A stretch of 64,000 bases of DNA from Chloroflexota bacterium (GTDB taxonomy: Bacteria > Chloroflexota > Dehalococcoidia > SM23-28-2 > RBG-16-64-32): contig JAJCYV010000022.1 in assembly GCA_029262695.1 (NCBI GenBank), positions 175,787 to 239,786 on the forward strand. Direction: 5' to 3'. The notes under the pieces are model-generated. The model ran no database searches. It was not told the origin of the DNA and saw only the letters and a program-made list of their open reading frames with translations. Below are positions 45,278-52,410 of the stretch, one piece after another (the stretch's first letter is position 1; the number at the start of each line of letters is the position of its first letter). The translations under genes were made by a program, and so were the position numbers.

Positions 45278-45793
45278 TCAGCCGCTGTCGCGATAGGGCC
45301 GCGGCGCTAAGAGGTCCCCGAGCAGGAAGAGCGCTCCGAAGACCAGCACGACGTCGCCGATGCTGAAGGCGCGGAACGGACTCAGGTCAGAAGTGAGCCT
45401 GTCCGAGAAGAAGTAGAGGTGGACGTCGTCGCGCTCCAGAAGCACGTCTTTCGTGTCTCTCACCCATTCGCCGATGCTCGCGTCTTCCGGGACATCGCCG
45501 GTCTTCTGTAGCGTCTCCGGCGTTATCGGCATCAGGCCGCCGTTGGCGACGATGGGCAGGAAGTTGAGGAGGACGCCGGCGCCGAAGAGGGCGACGCTGG
45601 GCCGGCGGACGTTGGCGAAGACGAAGACGATGAGGAGCAGGTAGGAAGCGATGAAGAGGATGCGGCGGAAGAGGTCGCCGGCGCCGAAGTCGCCGAAGAT
45701 GGTGATCAGTTGGATGGCGAGGGCGGCAGGGACGATTCCGGCGATCCGGAGTTCGACATCGGGGAACCGTAAACGCCAACGCGCGCCCATCAA
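45278..45793 (-). CDS. DUF5317 family membrane protein
   Basis: A protein of about 171 residues with four predicted membrane helices (about 17-33, 43-60, 66-84 and 143-161). The segment LLNFLPIVANGGLMPITPETL matches the NGG-LMP-x-x-PE signature I associate with DUF5317, and a later loop is acidic. Function unknown. The start may be TTG 45793 or ATG 45790; usual members have an extra N-terminal helix, so this one may be short at the start. It is the last gene downstream of a promoter that also serves a 29-residue hydrophobic peptide, which suggests a membrane partner of the tiny peptides. Confidence 0.75.
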   Translation of the reverse strand: MMGARWRLRFPDVELRIAGIVPAALAIQLITIFGDFGAGDLFRRILFIASYLLLIVFVFANVRRPSVALFGAGVLLNFLPIVANGGLMPITPETLQKTGDVPEDASIGEWVRDTKDVLLERDDVHLYFFSDRLTSDLSPFRAFSIGDVVLVFGALFLLGDLLAPRPYRDSG

Positions 45794-45854
45794 GTCCAGA
45801 GCTTATCAGCCCCGAGGTCTGTGATGGACGCGTGCGTTGGTCTTGTTGCGATGT

Positions 45855-45944
45855 TTAGTTGCGGAGGAACGGTGCGCCCGCGACAGCGAGAGCAGCGCCA
45901 ACAACCATCAGACTAAATGCAACGTAGGTGAGTCGGGCCTTCAT
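45855..45944 (-). CDS. 29-residue hydrophobic peptide (tiny-peptide locus, peptide 5)
   Basis: ATG 45944 has a strong ribosome site (GGAAGGGGGG) and the ORF lies 47 nt downstream of a strong promoter. It encodes MKARLTYVAFS followed by a helix ending AVAGAPFLRN. A short basic start and one membrane helix are apparent. The C-terminal A-x-APFL resembles the AAQSPFL and AAQSPLI ends of peptides 3 and 4, so the three look related. Too short for normal gene callers; coding is supported by promoter, ribosome site and family resemblance. Confidence 0.65.
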   Translation of the reverse strand: MKARLTYVAFSLMVVGAALAVAGAPFLRN

Positions 45945-45990
45945 CCAAACCCCCCTTCCTTCAATGAATTACCCCTTTCAGGGCAGCCCA

Positions 45991-46019
45991 TTAATATCCC
46001 AATACTATTGGCTTGTCAA
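45991..46019 (-). promoter_or_regulatory. Strong promoter with internal palindrome (peptide 5 and DUF5317)
   Basis: On the minus strand TTGACA (+ strand 46014-46019), a 17-bp spacer and TATTAA (+ strand 45991-45996). The spacer contains the 13-bp perfect palindrome CCAATAGTATTGG (45999-46011), a probable operator. It is AT-rich against the GC-rich background. Confidence 0.75.
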
Positions 46020-46076
46020 GGGTTTTGGATAGAAATCTCGAAGACTTGGGAGATTTAGCCAGTTATCGTAAAGCAA

Positions 46077-46111
46077 ACACGGGGGCTCCGGACTTTCGGA
46101 GCTCCCCGTGT
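46077..46111 (-). terminator. Intrinsic terminator of the tiny-peptide operon
   Basis: ACACGGGG-x-CTCCG pairs with CGGAG-x-CCCCGTGT around a 6-nt loop. On the minus strand the stem is followed by TTTGCTTTA. It lies 194 bp downstream of peptide 4 and upstream of the separate promoter of peptide 5, isolating the two units. Confidence 0.65.
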
Positions 46112-46304
46112 CTCGCTATTCGATTCCTGGCCCGTGGACTGCCGGTGCGCGCTGCCGAGGGAGGGCAGCTTACCCTGTCGGTCTCCCTGGTCAGCGCAGG
46201 CAGTAGGAGTGGTTGAGGGGGACCTGGGGCGGCCGCCAGCCTGTCTTCGTCGGAAGCGGCGGCGGCGGGGCGGGGCCCTTGTTGCGGGCCCCTTCTTGCG
46301 GGTC
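46112..46304. other. Non-coding stretch after peptide 4
   Basis: No credible gene on either strand. It contains a perfect hairpin GGGGCCC-loop-GGGCCCC (46272-46292) immediately after the peptide 4 stop on the minus strand, without a T-tract; it may protect the mRNA 3' end. The remainder is GC-rich with no recognised motif. Confidence 0.5.
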
Positions 46305-46436
46305 TTAGAGGAAGGGGCTTTGTGCTGCGACGGCGGCCAGGACCAGCGCCACGCTGGTGATCACCACGTTCAGCCGAATCGCCGGCCGGGAGTTCGTATT
46401 CATTCCTTCCGGTCCGTTCTCACGTCGAATTGCCAT
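46305..46436 (-). CDS. 43-residue hydrophobic peptide (peptide 4)
   Basis: It starts 12 nt after peptide 3, with AGGA in the gap, so it is in the same operon. The product has a polar start (MAIRRENGPEG, then MNTNSRPAIRLN) and one membrane helix ending LAAVAAQSPFL. An internal ATG (46403) with GGAAGGA before it would give a 32-residue form closer in length to its sister. The AAQSP-x-x C-terminus is shared with peptide 3. No family recognised. Confidence 0.6.
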   Translation of the reverse strand: MAIRRENGPEGMNTNSRPAIRLNVVITSVALVLAAVAAQSPFL

Positions 46437-46448
46437 GCGAGCAGTCCT

Positions 46449-46544
46449 TTAGATTAGCGGGCTCTGCGCGGCCACCAGCGCCAGCAGCAGCGCCAGTGTT
46501 GTTACCGCCCTGTTGAAGCCAACTGTCTTTCCGATTCGCTTCAT
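46449..46544 (-). CDS. 31-residue hydrophobic peptide (peptide 3)
   Basis: It encodes MKRIGKTVGFNRAV followed by a Leu/Ala membrane helix and the terminus ALVAAQSPLI. A basic N-terminus, single helix and AAQSP end are shared with peptide 4. It is 54 bp downstream of peptide 2; the ribosome site is weak (AAGGTAG some distance upstream). Candidate membrane-acting or signal peptide; function unknown. Confidence 0.6.
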   Translation of the reverse strand: MKRIGKTVGFNRAVTTLALLLALVAAQSPLI

Positions 46545-46598
46545 CAACTTGCTCGTACTACCTTAACGATTCCTTAGCCGATACCGATGAACCCGTAA

Positions 46599-46688
46599 CT
46601 AGGCGATCGCCTGGCGGCGGTCGTTGCGGCCACCCAGGCCCTGGTTGTCGAAGCTCCACTTGATCGCGTTGCGGGTTCGGTTCTTCAT
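46599..46688 (-). CDS. 29-residue Arg/Lys-rich peptide (peptide 2)
   Basis: It begins MKNRTRNAIKWSFDNQGLGG and ends DRRQAIA. The first 12 residues are identical to those of peptide 1 and GL-x-GR-x and IA are shared later. Synonymous codon differences within the identical part (CGA/CGC, AAC/AAT, GCG/GCA) support selection on the protein. GAGGAAG acts as ribosome site. The 80-bp leader is almost identical to that of peptide 1 and carries paired heptamers. Confidence 0.72.
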   Translation of the reverse strand: MKNRTRNAIKWSFDNQGLGGRNDRRQAIA

Positions 46689-46770
46689 CTGATTCTTCCT
46701 CGCTGCTGCTTTCGTTCTCTTCTGTGGCTACAGTGTCGCAAGCGGCTCTCGCCGGTTTCTCGCCAGAAAT
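46689..46770. repeat. Duplicated leader of peptide 2
   Basis: It matches 46861-46943 almost base for base; over the stretch from CTTTCGTTCTCTTCTGTGGC to the far end there is a single mismatch. The leader is conserved better than the C-terminal coding part, implying a regulatory function. Confidence 0.85.
46747..46764 (-). promoter_or_regulatory. Paired GGCGAGA heptamers upstream of peptide 2
   Basis: On the minus strand GGCGAGA-AACC-GGCGAGA, two heptamers starting 11 bp apart; a third imperfect unit (GGTGAGA) lies 12 bp further upstream. This is the site geometry of SARP-type winged-helix regulators, and the upstream gene encodes a winged-helix-BTAD protein. Confidence 0.6.
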
Positions 46771-46779
46771 CTCACCAGG

Positions 46780-46860
46780 CTACGCAATCTGCCCGCGGCG
46801 GCCGTTCAGGCCCTGGTCCTCGTAGCTCCACTTGATTGCGTTGCGTGTGCGATTCTTCAT
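46780..46860 (-). CDS. 26-residue Arg/Lys-rich peptide (peptide 1)
   Basis: It begins MKNRTRNAIKWSYEDQGLNG and ends RRGQIA. It is the first tiny gene after the regulator, behind its own leader with two GGCGAGA heptamers and the ribosome site GGAAG. No signal peptide or membrane helix. It is closely related to peptide 2, differing mainly after residue 12. It could be a secreted signal precursor, a small regulator of the STAND protein or a nucleic-acid-binding peptide; none is proven. Confidence 0.72.
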   Translation of the reverse strand: MKNRTRNAIKWSYEDQGLNGRRGQIA

Positions 46861-46943
46861 CTGGTTTCTTCCTTGCTACTGCTTTCGTTCTCTTCTGTGG
46901 CTACAGTGTCGCAAGTGGCTCTCGCCGGTTTCTCGCCAGAAAA
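46861..46943. repeat. Duplicated leader of peptide 1
   Basis: The second copy of the leader repeat described for 46689-46770; it has one extra T near the ribosome site. Both copies end at the same GGCGAGA heptamers and a TTTCT flank. Confidence 0.85.
46920..46937 (-). promoter_or_regulatory. Paired GGCGAGA heptamers upstream of peptide 1
   Basis: Identical to the pair at 46747-46764 in sequence and 11-bp pitch, and at nearly the same distance from the start codon (about 59 versus 58 bp). A clear -10 is not obvious between heptamers and start codon. Confidence 0.6.
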
Positions 46944-46970
46944 TGTCCGTACCTGAGCCAGATACGAAGA

Positions 46971-46990
46971 AGCGGCCCGCGAAGGCCGCT
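46971..46990 (-). terminator. Terminator-like hairpin after the STAND-BTAD regulator
   Basis: AGCGGCC and GGCCGCT form a perfect 7-bp stem with a 6-nt loop; on the minus strand TCTTCG follows. Outer bases (ACCTGAGC and GCTCAGGT) could extend a larger structure. It separates the regulator from the peptide genes, which have their own leaders. Confidence 0.5.
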
Positions 46991-47013
46991 CAGGTGTGTC
47001 TGGCGAGATTTTC

Positions 47014-50000
47014 TTATGCGCGTTTGGGCGAGCCGGCTCCGATCTCTCTGACGAGATCGTCGAAGTCGGCGACTTCGCCCGCCAGGTCGTCATCCTCAGA
47101 TACGATCTGTACGTAGCGGTTGTAGCAGTACTTCGCCGCTTCCGTCTGCTGCGCCTGTACGTAGTTGCTCATCAGGCGGTACCAGGCGGCCTCGTTGAAC
47201 TCGTCCAACTCGACGATCTTCTGGCAGATATCGGCGCTCTTCTTGAACTCACCGGCCTCGTTGTAGGCGGCCGAGAGGCTGCCGAGGAGGCTCATGTACT
47301 GCTCTTCGAGCTGCCAGCGCAATGTTTCCGCCCATTCTGAGTAGAATTCGGGCGCAAACTGGCCCTTGTACAGGCTCACGGCTCGCTCCATCTGCTTCAG
47401 CGCCTCGTCTGTGGCCTCGGCTCCCGAAGCGGCCTCCAACGCCACCTGGAAGCGCTCCACGTCGAAAGCGAAGCTGCCGTTTGGGTCCAGCTGGTAACGC
47501 CCGGACTCCTTGGAGATGATGTCCTTGTACAGCGCCTTGCGCAGCCGGTACATGTTCGAATGAAAAGCGCTCGTCGTCTTCTCTTCGGTCATATCGGGCC
47601 ACAGCGCAGCCACGATCTCCTCCTTGCGCAGCCCGCGGCGGTTGCAGAGGAAGAAGAAGAACATCTCGCGGCTCTTCTCGCTGCGCCACTCCAGGTCAGT
47701 GACCTCCTGGCCGTTGTACTCCACACGAGCGTGGCCGAACCCAAACCCCGTGACCGCCGCCTCGTCGGTAGCGACGCCGTCATCGGAATCGCCCTCGGCG
47801 GCCGGCGTGGCGCCCTTCATCAGCTTCTTCAGCCGGGCGTAGTAACCGTCCGCCGCCTTGTTCGCCGCGCCGTACTGGACGAGGAGCGGGTTACGGGCCG
47901 CCTCTACCAGCAAGAAGTGGTCATATCCCAGCTCCTTTACCAGTTCGGCCACCTTTTCCAGGTACTCCAGCGCCACCCGTTTCTTCTTGAGCGAGAAGTA
48001 GGCGCCCGCGGCGTGGAAGTAGGCCGCCGCCAGCTCTCGCCGGGCGTCCTTCTCGCGCAGGTACGGAACCGCCCGCTCCAGGTACTCGACGGCCTCCTTG
48101 AGTTCGCCCTGCTGGCGCTGGATCAGACCCTTCGTGACCAGGCAGATGCCCTGCTCCAGGTCGCCCTCGGTCTTCTCCGCTTCAGCGCTGGCCCGCCCCG
48201 CCCAGGACTCAGCCTGTACGAGGTCGCCCATCAGGCGGTGGGTGTTGGCGACGGCGTCCATGATGTACACACAGATGTAGGCGTCGCCGATGCTCCAGGC
48301 GTCGTCGAGGACCTCGTTGTAGGCATCGAGCGCGGCCTGGTGCTCACCCATCTCGCGCTGGATATCCGCCAGTGACGTGGTTAGGTAGACCTCTTTCTGC
48401 AGGTTGCTAGTGACGCGAACATGCTCAAGACCTTGTTCGTAGATCTCCTTTGCGCGGGCAAAGTCGCCCTGCAGGTAGTAGATCATCCCGAGGTTCACCA
48501 GAGTCTGCACCAGCCGGCCATCGTTGCCCAGCTGTGCACAGAGCTGTCGGGCGCGCTCCAGGTAGCCCACCGCCTCCGGTAGGCGCCCCATCAGGCCCAG
48601 CGAGCTACCGAGGTCCGCGCAAACGTAGGAGATGTTGTACACGTCGCCCACTGTCTCGTAGATATCGACTACCGCAGACAGTTCCTCGATGGCTTCCTTG
48701 AGGTCACCGCAACGGCTGAGAGTCGAGCCCAGCTCCTTACGTGCCTCCGTGACCGTCTCCTCCGGGGCTTCGTGCTCGCTCAGCAGATCGCACGCGCGCT
48801 GGAGGGCGTCCCGCGATTCGAGGTAGTCGCCCTTGACCCGCAGGCTCATGCCGCGCGTCACGAGCGCCTCCGCCAGCGGTACCCAGTCCTCCTTCTCCTC
48901 CAGCAACACGATCGCCTTCGAGACGAGCGAGAGAGCGGCATCGAGCTGGTTCAGGTAGTGCAGAACCCGCCCCTTCCAGAGCATCAGCTGCGGCTGCGAA
49001 GTCATCTCTTCCGCCGGCACGCTGCTCAGCCAGTCGGCCAGTGTGTCGAGCCTGCCCTCCTCGAACATTCGCCAGCCAACCTCTTGGGTTACTTCAATTA
49101 CGTTGTCCCAGGCCGCCGCCTGGATGTAGTGATAGACGGCGTCCTCCCAGCGCTCGTCACTCTCCATTCGCTGAGCGGCGAGCATGTTGAGTTCGCGAAA
49201 CTGCTCTCCGTTGTTGCTGCGGACGTGGCTCACAAGGAAGGCGCGGAGGAGGCTGTGGTAGCGGTAGCGGACGTCTCCGCCCTCCTCTTCGACGAGGGCG
49301 AGGTTAAGGTTCTGCAGCTGCGTCAGCTTCTCCTGCGCGTCTGAGCGCTCCAGCAGCTCATTGACAGACTCAACGCCAATCGTGCGCAGGACTGCGCTGC
49401 TCAGGAGGAACTCCTTGATCTCCGCCGAAAGCGGGTCAAACTGCTCCAGCGAGATGTACTGGAACAGCGTATCGGAGTGGTTCAGCTGCTCCAGGTCGAC
49501 GGAACCCGCCGACTGGACGCGGTCGGCCAGCAGGATCAGCGCGCCCGCCCAGCCCTCCGTAACGTTGGCCATATGCTGAGCATCGTCAAGCGAGATCTCG
49601 CGGCCGAGGACCTCGCGGAAGAGCTGCACGACCTCATCGCAGCTGAACTCGAAGTCGGCAGCGTACAGGCTTGATACTTCCTGGCGCACCGTCATCATCG
49701 GCAGAACGCCGATCTGCGGGCGGGTGCGGCTGCCGAGGATCACGTGGCAGCCCTGCGGCAGCCGGTAGAGCCACCCTTCGACCGCCTTTCGGGTCTCCTC
49801 CGTTGCCGCGTCCAGGTAGTGAAAGTCGTCGATGACGAACAGGTACTCTTCCTGTGGCTCACCGCAGGCCCGCACCATCAGCTCAGAGGCCTCCTCCGGC
49901 GTCACCGGGCCGCCGCTCTCGAGCGCCTTCGCCAGGCCCGAGCCGAAGCCGGGGAACGCCTGCTGGCCGGAGGCTACGAAGTAGCGGAGGAAGGTGTTCA

Positions 50001-50316
50001 GCTCGCGGTCACGCTCGTCGAGGCCGTACCAGCAGGCAGAGGCATCGCTTCCCTGCACGAAGTCCTGAAGGAGCGTCGTCTTGCCGTATCCGGCAGGCGC
50101 GCTGACGATGGCGATGCGGTTCTTCGACGCCTCGCTGAGCGCCTCGGCCGGCCGCTCTCGGCGCACTATCGACGGGCGCCGCTCGGGAAGCTTCACCTTC
50201 GCAACGAACGGGACCTCCAGGGAGCCGCCCTCGGGCGCGCTCGCCTTGCCCGCAGCGCCGGCTGCCGGGCCTCGGGACGCCGCGCGTCGCTTGCTCGTCT
50301 TCCCTTTTTCTGCCAT
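47014..50316 (-). CDS. STAND ATPase-TPR-winged-helix-BTAD transcriptional regulator
   Basis: An 1100-residue regulator. A basic start precedes a MalT-like STAND NTPase (Walker A SAPAGYGKTTLLQDF near 95, Walker B YLFVIDDFHYL near 165, sensor ILGSRTRP). TPR repeats span about 400-850. A winged-helix DNA-binding domain follows at about 865-950 (LEWRSEKSREMFFFFLCNRRG, AFHSNMYRLRKALYKD), then a bacterial transcriptional activation domain at the C-terminus. Such proteins are ligand- or peptide-sensing activators of the SARP/AfsR type, with the order of domains reversed relative to AfsR. Its gene heads the tiny-peptide locus, and SARP-type heptamers precede two of those genes, so it is the likely activator. 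Confidence 0.9.
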   Translation of the reverse strand: MAEKGKTSKRRAASRGPAAGAAGKASAPEGGSLEVPFVAKVKLPERRPSIVRRERPAEALSEASKNRIAIVSAPAGYGKTTLLQDFVQGSDASACWYGLDERDRELNTFLRYFVASGQQAFPGFGSGLAKALESGGPVTPEEASELMVRACGEPQEEYLFVIDDFHYLDAATEETRKAVEGWLYRLPQGCHVILGSRTRPQIGVLPMMTVRQEVSSLYAADFEFSCDEVVQLFREVLGREISLDDAQHMANVTEGWAGALILLADRVQSAGSVDLEQLNHSDTLFQYISLEQFDPLSAEIKEFLLSSAVLRTIGVESVNELLERSDAQEKLTQLQNLNLALVEEEGGDVRYRYHSLLRAFLVSHVRSNNGEQFRELNMLAAQRMESDERWEDAVYHYIQAAAWDNVIEVTQEVGWRMFEEGRLDTLADWLSSVPAEEMTSQPQLMLWKGRVLHYLNQLDAALSLVSKAIVLLEEKEDWVPLAEALVTRGMSLRVKGDYLESRDALQRACDLLSEHEAPEETVTEARKELGSTLSRCGDLKEAIEELSAVVDIYETVGDVYNISYVCADLGSSLGLMGRLPEAVGYLERARQLCAQLGNDGRLVQTLVNLGMIYYLQGDFARAKEIYEQGLEHVRVTSNLQKEVYLTTSLADIQREMGEHQAALDAYNEVLDDAWSIGDAYICVYIMDAVANTHRLMGDLVQAESWAGRASAEAEKTEGDLEQGICLVTKGLIQRQQGELKEAVEYLERAVPYLREKDARRELAAAYFHAAGAYFSLKKKRVALEYLEKVAELVKELGYDHFLLVEAARNPLLVQYGAANKAADGYYARLKKLMKGATPAAEGDSDDGVATDEAAVTGFGFGHARVEYNGQEVTDLEWRSEKSREMFFFFLCNRRGLRKEEIVAALWPDMTEEKTTSAFHSNMYRLRKALYKDIISKESGRYQLDPNGSFAFDVERFQVALEAASGAEATDEALKQMERAVSLYKGQFAPEFYSEWAETLRWQLEEQYMSLLGSLSAAYNEAGEFKKSADICQKIVELDEFNEAAWYRLMSNYVQAQQTEAAKYCYNRYVQIVSEDDDLAGEVADFDDLVREIGAGSPKRA

Positions 50317-50396
50317 CCAAACCCCGGTCCGGGAGCCTGGTCCTCAGGACGCACTACGTGTGACCCGCACCGGCAGGGGGCTCCCTCACGATTGCT

Positions 50397-50427
50397 ACAC
50401 GGCGCAGAGTCCGACACTGCGCCGTGT
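50397..50427. promoter_or_regulatory. Perfect hairpin in the leader region of the STAND-BTAD gene
   Basis: ACACGGCGCAG and CTGCGCCGTGT are perfect 11-bp arms around a 9-nt loop, 81 bp upstream of the regulator start. No T-tract follows on the minus strand, so it is more likely an operator or mRNA structure than a terminator. A smaller palindrome, GTAACCGTTAC, lies further upstream at 50453-50463. Confidence 0.45.
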
Positions 50428-50562
50428 TCGATGACTTAGACGACGCGCTACCGTAACCGTTACACCAATAACCGGCCATTGCCCCGCCCAACCCGTGGCG
50501 CGACCGGGCCTGAACCCGTCTTGTAGACGTAACAGTTGACCGCCGAACGGGCCGGCGCGAAG

Positions 50563-51579
50563 ATGGGGCAGATGAACCCTGGCGCCCCACCGGAACCGCC
50601 CCTCCCCTTCCGCCTCCGAGCAGCCCTCAAGCCCGCATTGCTCCTGGCGCTGACTGCGTCACTCGCACTGGCGGCGATGATCGGCCTCGGCGCCCACGGG
50701 ACCGGCGCCGACCCCTCCTTCGACAGCGAGGAGCAGGCGTTCCTGGCGCTGATCAACGATTACCGCGCTCAGAACGGCCTTACGCCGAACGCCCGCGCGC
50801 CGCTGACCACGGACTGCCGCCTCAACGCCGCCGCCGACTGGTTCGCCAACGATATGGCGATCGACAACTATTGGCCGATTAATCACCACGACAACGAGGA
50901 CCCGCCGCGCAACCCGGCCGAGCGCGCGGCGGCGTTCGGCTTCAACGCCCCCGTTGGAGAGAACATCGCCGGGGGTTACACGACGGCGGAATCAGTGTTT
51001 GCGGCGTGGAAGGGGTCATCCGGCCACAACTCCAACATGCTCGGCAACTATGCGGCGATCGGTATCGGCCGGGCCTATCACCCCAACGCCCAATACGGCT
51101 GGTACTGGGTGACGGACTTCGCGGCCTACGTGCCGGCGCCCGCGCAACCGGCGTGCTCCCCACCGGCGACGCCTCCACCGGCAACGACCAGCGCTCCCGC
51201 GCCGACACCAACGCCCACACCGACGCCCACGCCCGCGCCGACGCCGACTCCGACGCCCGCGCCAACGGCTACGCCCGTCCCACCGCCTGCGCCGACGACC
51301 GAACCGCTCATCTGGGGCGATACCAACTGCGCCGGCACCATCGGCCCGGTGGACTCGATCCGCGTGCTGCGGCTGGACGCCGGCCTGTTCACGACTACGC
51401 CAGCGGGGTGCCCGCCGATGGGCAGCGAGGTGTTCGTGGGCGGGATCATGCACCTCTGGGGCGACGTCAACTGCCGCAACGGCCCCGATCCGGTGGACGC
51501 GATGCTGATGCTGCGCTACGACGCCGGGCTGAGCGTCAACATTCCAGAAGACTGCCCCGGCCTGGGCGAACCGGTCTAG
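50563..51579 (+). CDS. Secreted CAP-domain protein with dockerin-like repeats
   Basis: About 338 residues. A signal peptide (LKPALLLALTASLALAAMIGLGA) is followed by a CAP/SCP domain at about 50-170 (EEQAFLALINDYRAQNGL, PVGENIAGGYTTAESVFAAWKGSSGHNSNML, GWYWVTDFA). A Pro/Thr-rich linker leads to two dockerin-like repeats (WGDTNCAGTIGPVDSIRVLR near 249, WGDVNCRNGPDPVDAMLMLR near 300). These repeats closely match those of the metalloprotease at 40608-43592. The start could be ATG 50563 or 50572, or a TTG at 50536. The function of bacterial CAP proteins is unclear. It ends in a 4-bp overlap with the convergent hydratase gene. Confidence 0.88.
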   Translation: MGQMNPGAPPEPPLPFRLRAALKPALLLALTASLALAAMIGLGAHGTGADPSFDSEEQAFLALINDYRAQNGLTPNARAPLTTDCRLNAAADWFANDMAIDNYWPINHHDNEDPPRNPAERAAAFGFNAPVGENIAGGYTTAESVFAAWKGSSGHNSNMLGNYAAIGIGRAYHPNAQYGWYWVTDFAAYVPAPAQPACSPPATPPPATTSAPAPTPTPTPTPTPAPTPTPTPAPTATPVPPPAPTTEPLIWGDTNCAGTIGPVDSIRVLRLDAGLFTTTPAGCPPMGSEVFVGGIMHLWGDVNCRNGPDPVDAMLMLRYDAGLSVNIPEDCPGLGEPV

Positions 51580-52343
51580 CCCCGGCCTTCCTTTTCCAGC
51601 CGCGCCTTGCGCTGCGCCATGAGTCGCGTGTAAAGCAGTATGTCCTGGTCGCCGTAGGCCGCTTCGCCCATCTCCGATCCTCGCTTCAGCGCCTTCATCG
51701 TCGCCTTCGTCAAGGCCACCGGCAACGCCGGGTTCGCGATGATCGCGTCCGCCAGAGCGCGCGCCTTCGCCTCGACGCCATCGTCCGGCTCCAGGTGCGT
51801 GACGAGGCCGTACTCGTACCCGCGCTTGGCGTCGAAGCGCTCGCAGGTGATCGTCAGCTCCAGAGCACGCGCGTGGCCCATCTCCCGGGCCAGCCTCGGC
51901 AACGCGTTCCAGCCCAGCGGCAGGCCCAGCTCCACCTCCGGGATCGAGAACCACGTACTCTCGCCGGCGACACGCAGGTCGCAGCAGGCCGCGAAGACGA
52001 GCCCGCCGCCGATCGCAAACCCTCGCACGGCGGCGATCGTCACCTGACCCAGGTTCTCGATGTCGCCGGACGTGCGGCTGCCTACTCCCGAAACGTGGCG
52101 CACCTCCAGCTCGTTCGGCGAGCCGGGATCGCCCCACTCGCTCGTGTCGGCGCCGGCGGAGAAGACGTCTCCCTCGCCCGCGAAGATCACGACGCGCGTG
52201 TCGGTGTCGTCACGCAGCTTATGGCAGAGGTCCTGCAGGTCGGCATGCATCTGCCGGTTGATCGCGTTGCGCTTCCCGGGCCGGTTCAGGCGAACAGTGA
52301 GGAGCGCACCGTCGCGGGCCAGCTTGATCGTCTCGTAGTCCAT
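51576..52343 (-). CDS. Enoyl-CoA hydratase/isomerase family protein
   Basis: A 255-residue crotonase-fold protein: RPGKRNAINRQM, GEGDVFSAGADTSEW as first oxyanion segment, and VRGFAIGGGLVFAACCDLRVAG as second, followed by IPEVELGLPLGWNALPRLAREMG. The usual catalytic Glu positions are not both evident, so isomerase or hydrolase activity is possible. It differs from the hydratase at 7279-8082 and has no operon partner. The C-terminal helix is Arg/Lys-rich (RLMAQRKARLEKEGRG). Confidence 0.9.
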   Translation of the reverse strand: MDYETIKLARDGALLTVRLNRPGKRNAINRQMHADLQDLCHKLRDDTDTRVVIFAGEGDVFSAGADTSEWGDPGSPNELEVRHVSGVGSRTSGDIENLGQVTIAAVRGFAIGGGLVFAACCDLRVAGESTWFSIPEVELGLPLGWNALPRLAREMGHARALELTITCERFDAKRGYEYGLVTHLEPDDGVEAKARALADAIIANPALPVALTKATMKALKRGSEMGEAAYGDQDILLYTRLMAQRKARLEKEGRG

Positions 52344-52410
52344 ATCTGCCTCCGGCGCACAGTCTACACCGCTACGGCTCAGAGGGCGCCTGCAAGCCCG
52401 CCAGCTCGGA

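Noticed and set aside
46134-46457. + strand ORF of about 107 codons across the tiny-peptide locus
   Set aside because: It lies antisense to peptide 4, is Arg/Gly-rich and lacks a ribosome site, whereas the minus-strand peptides have family resemblance and signals.
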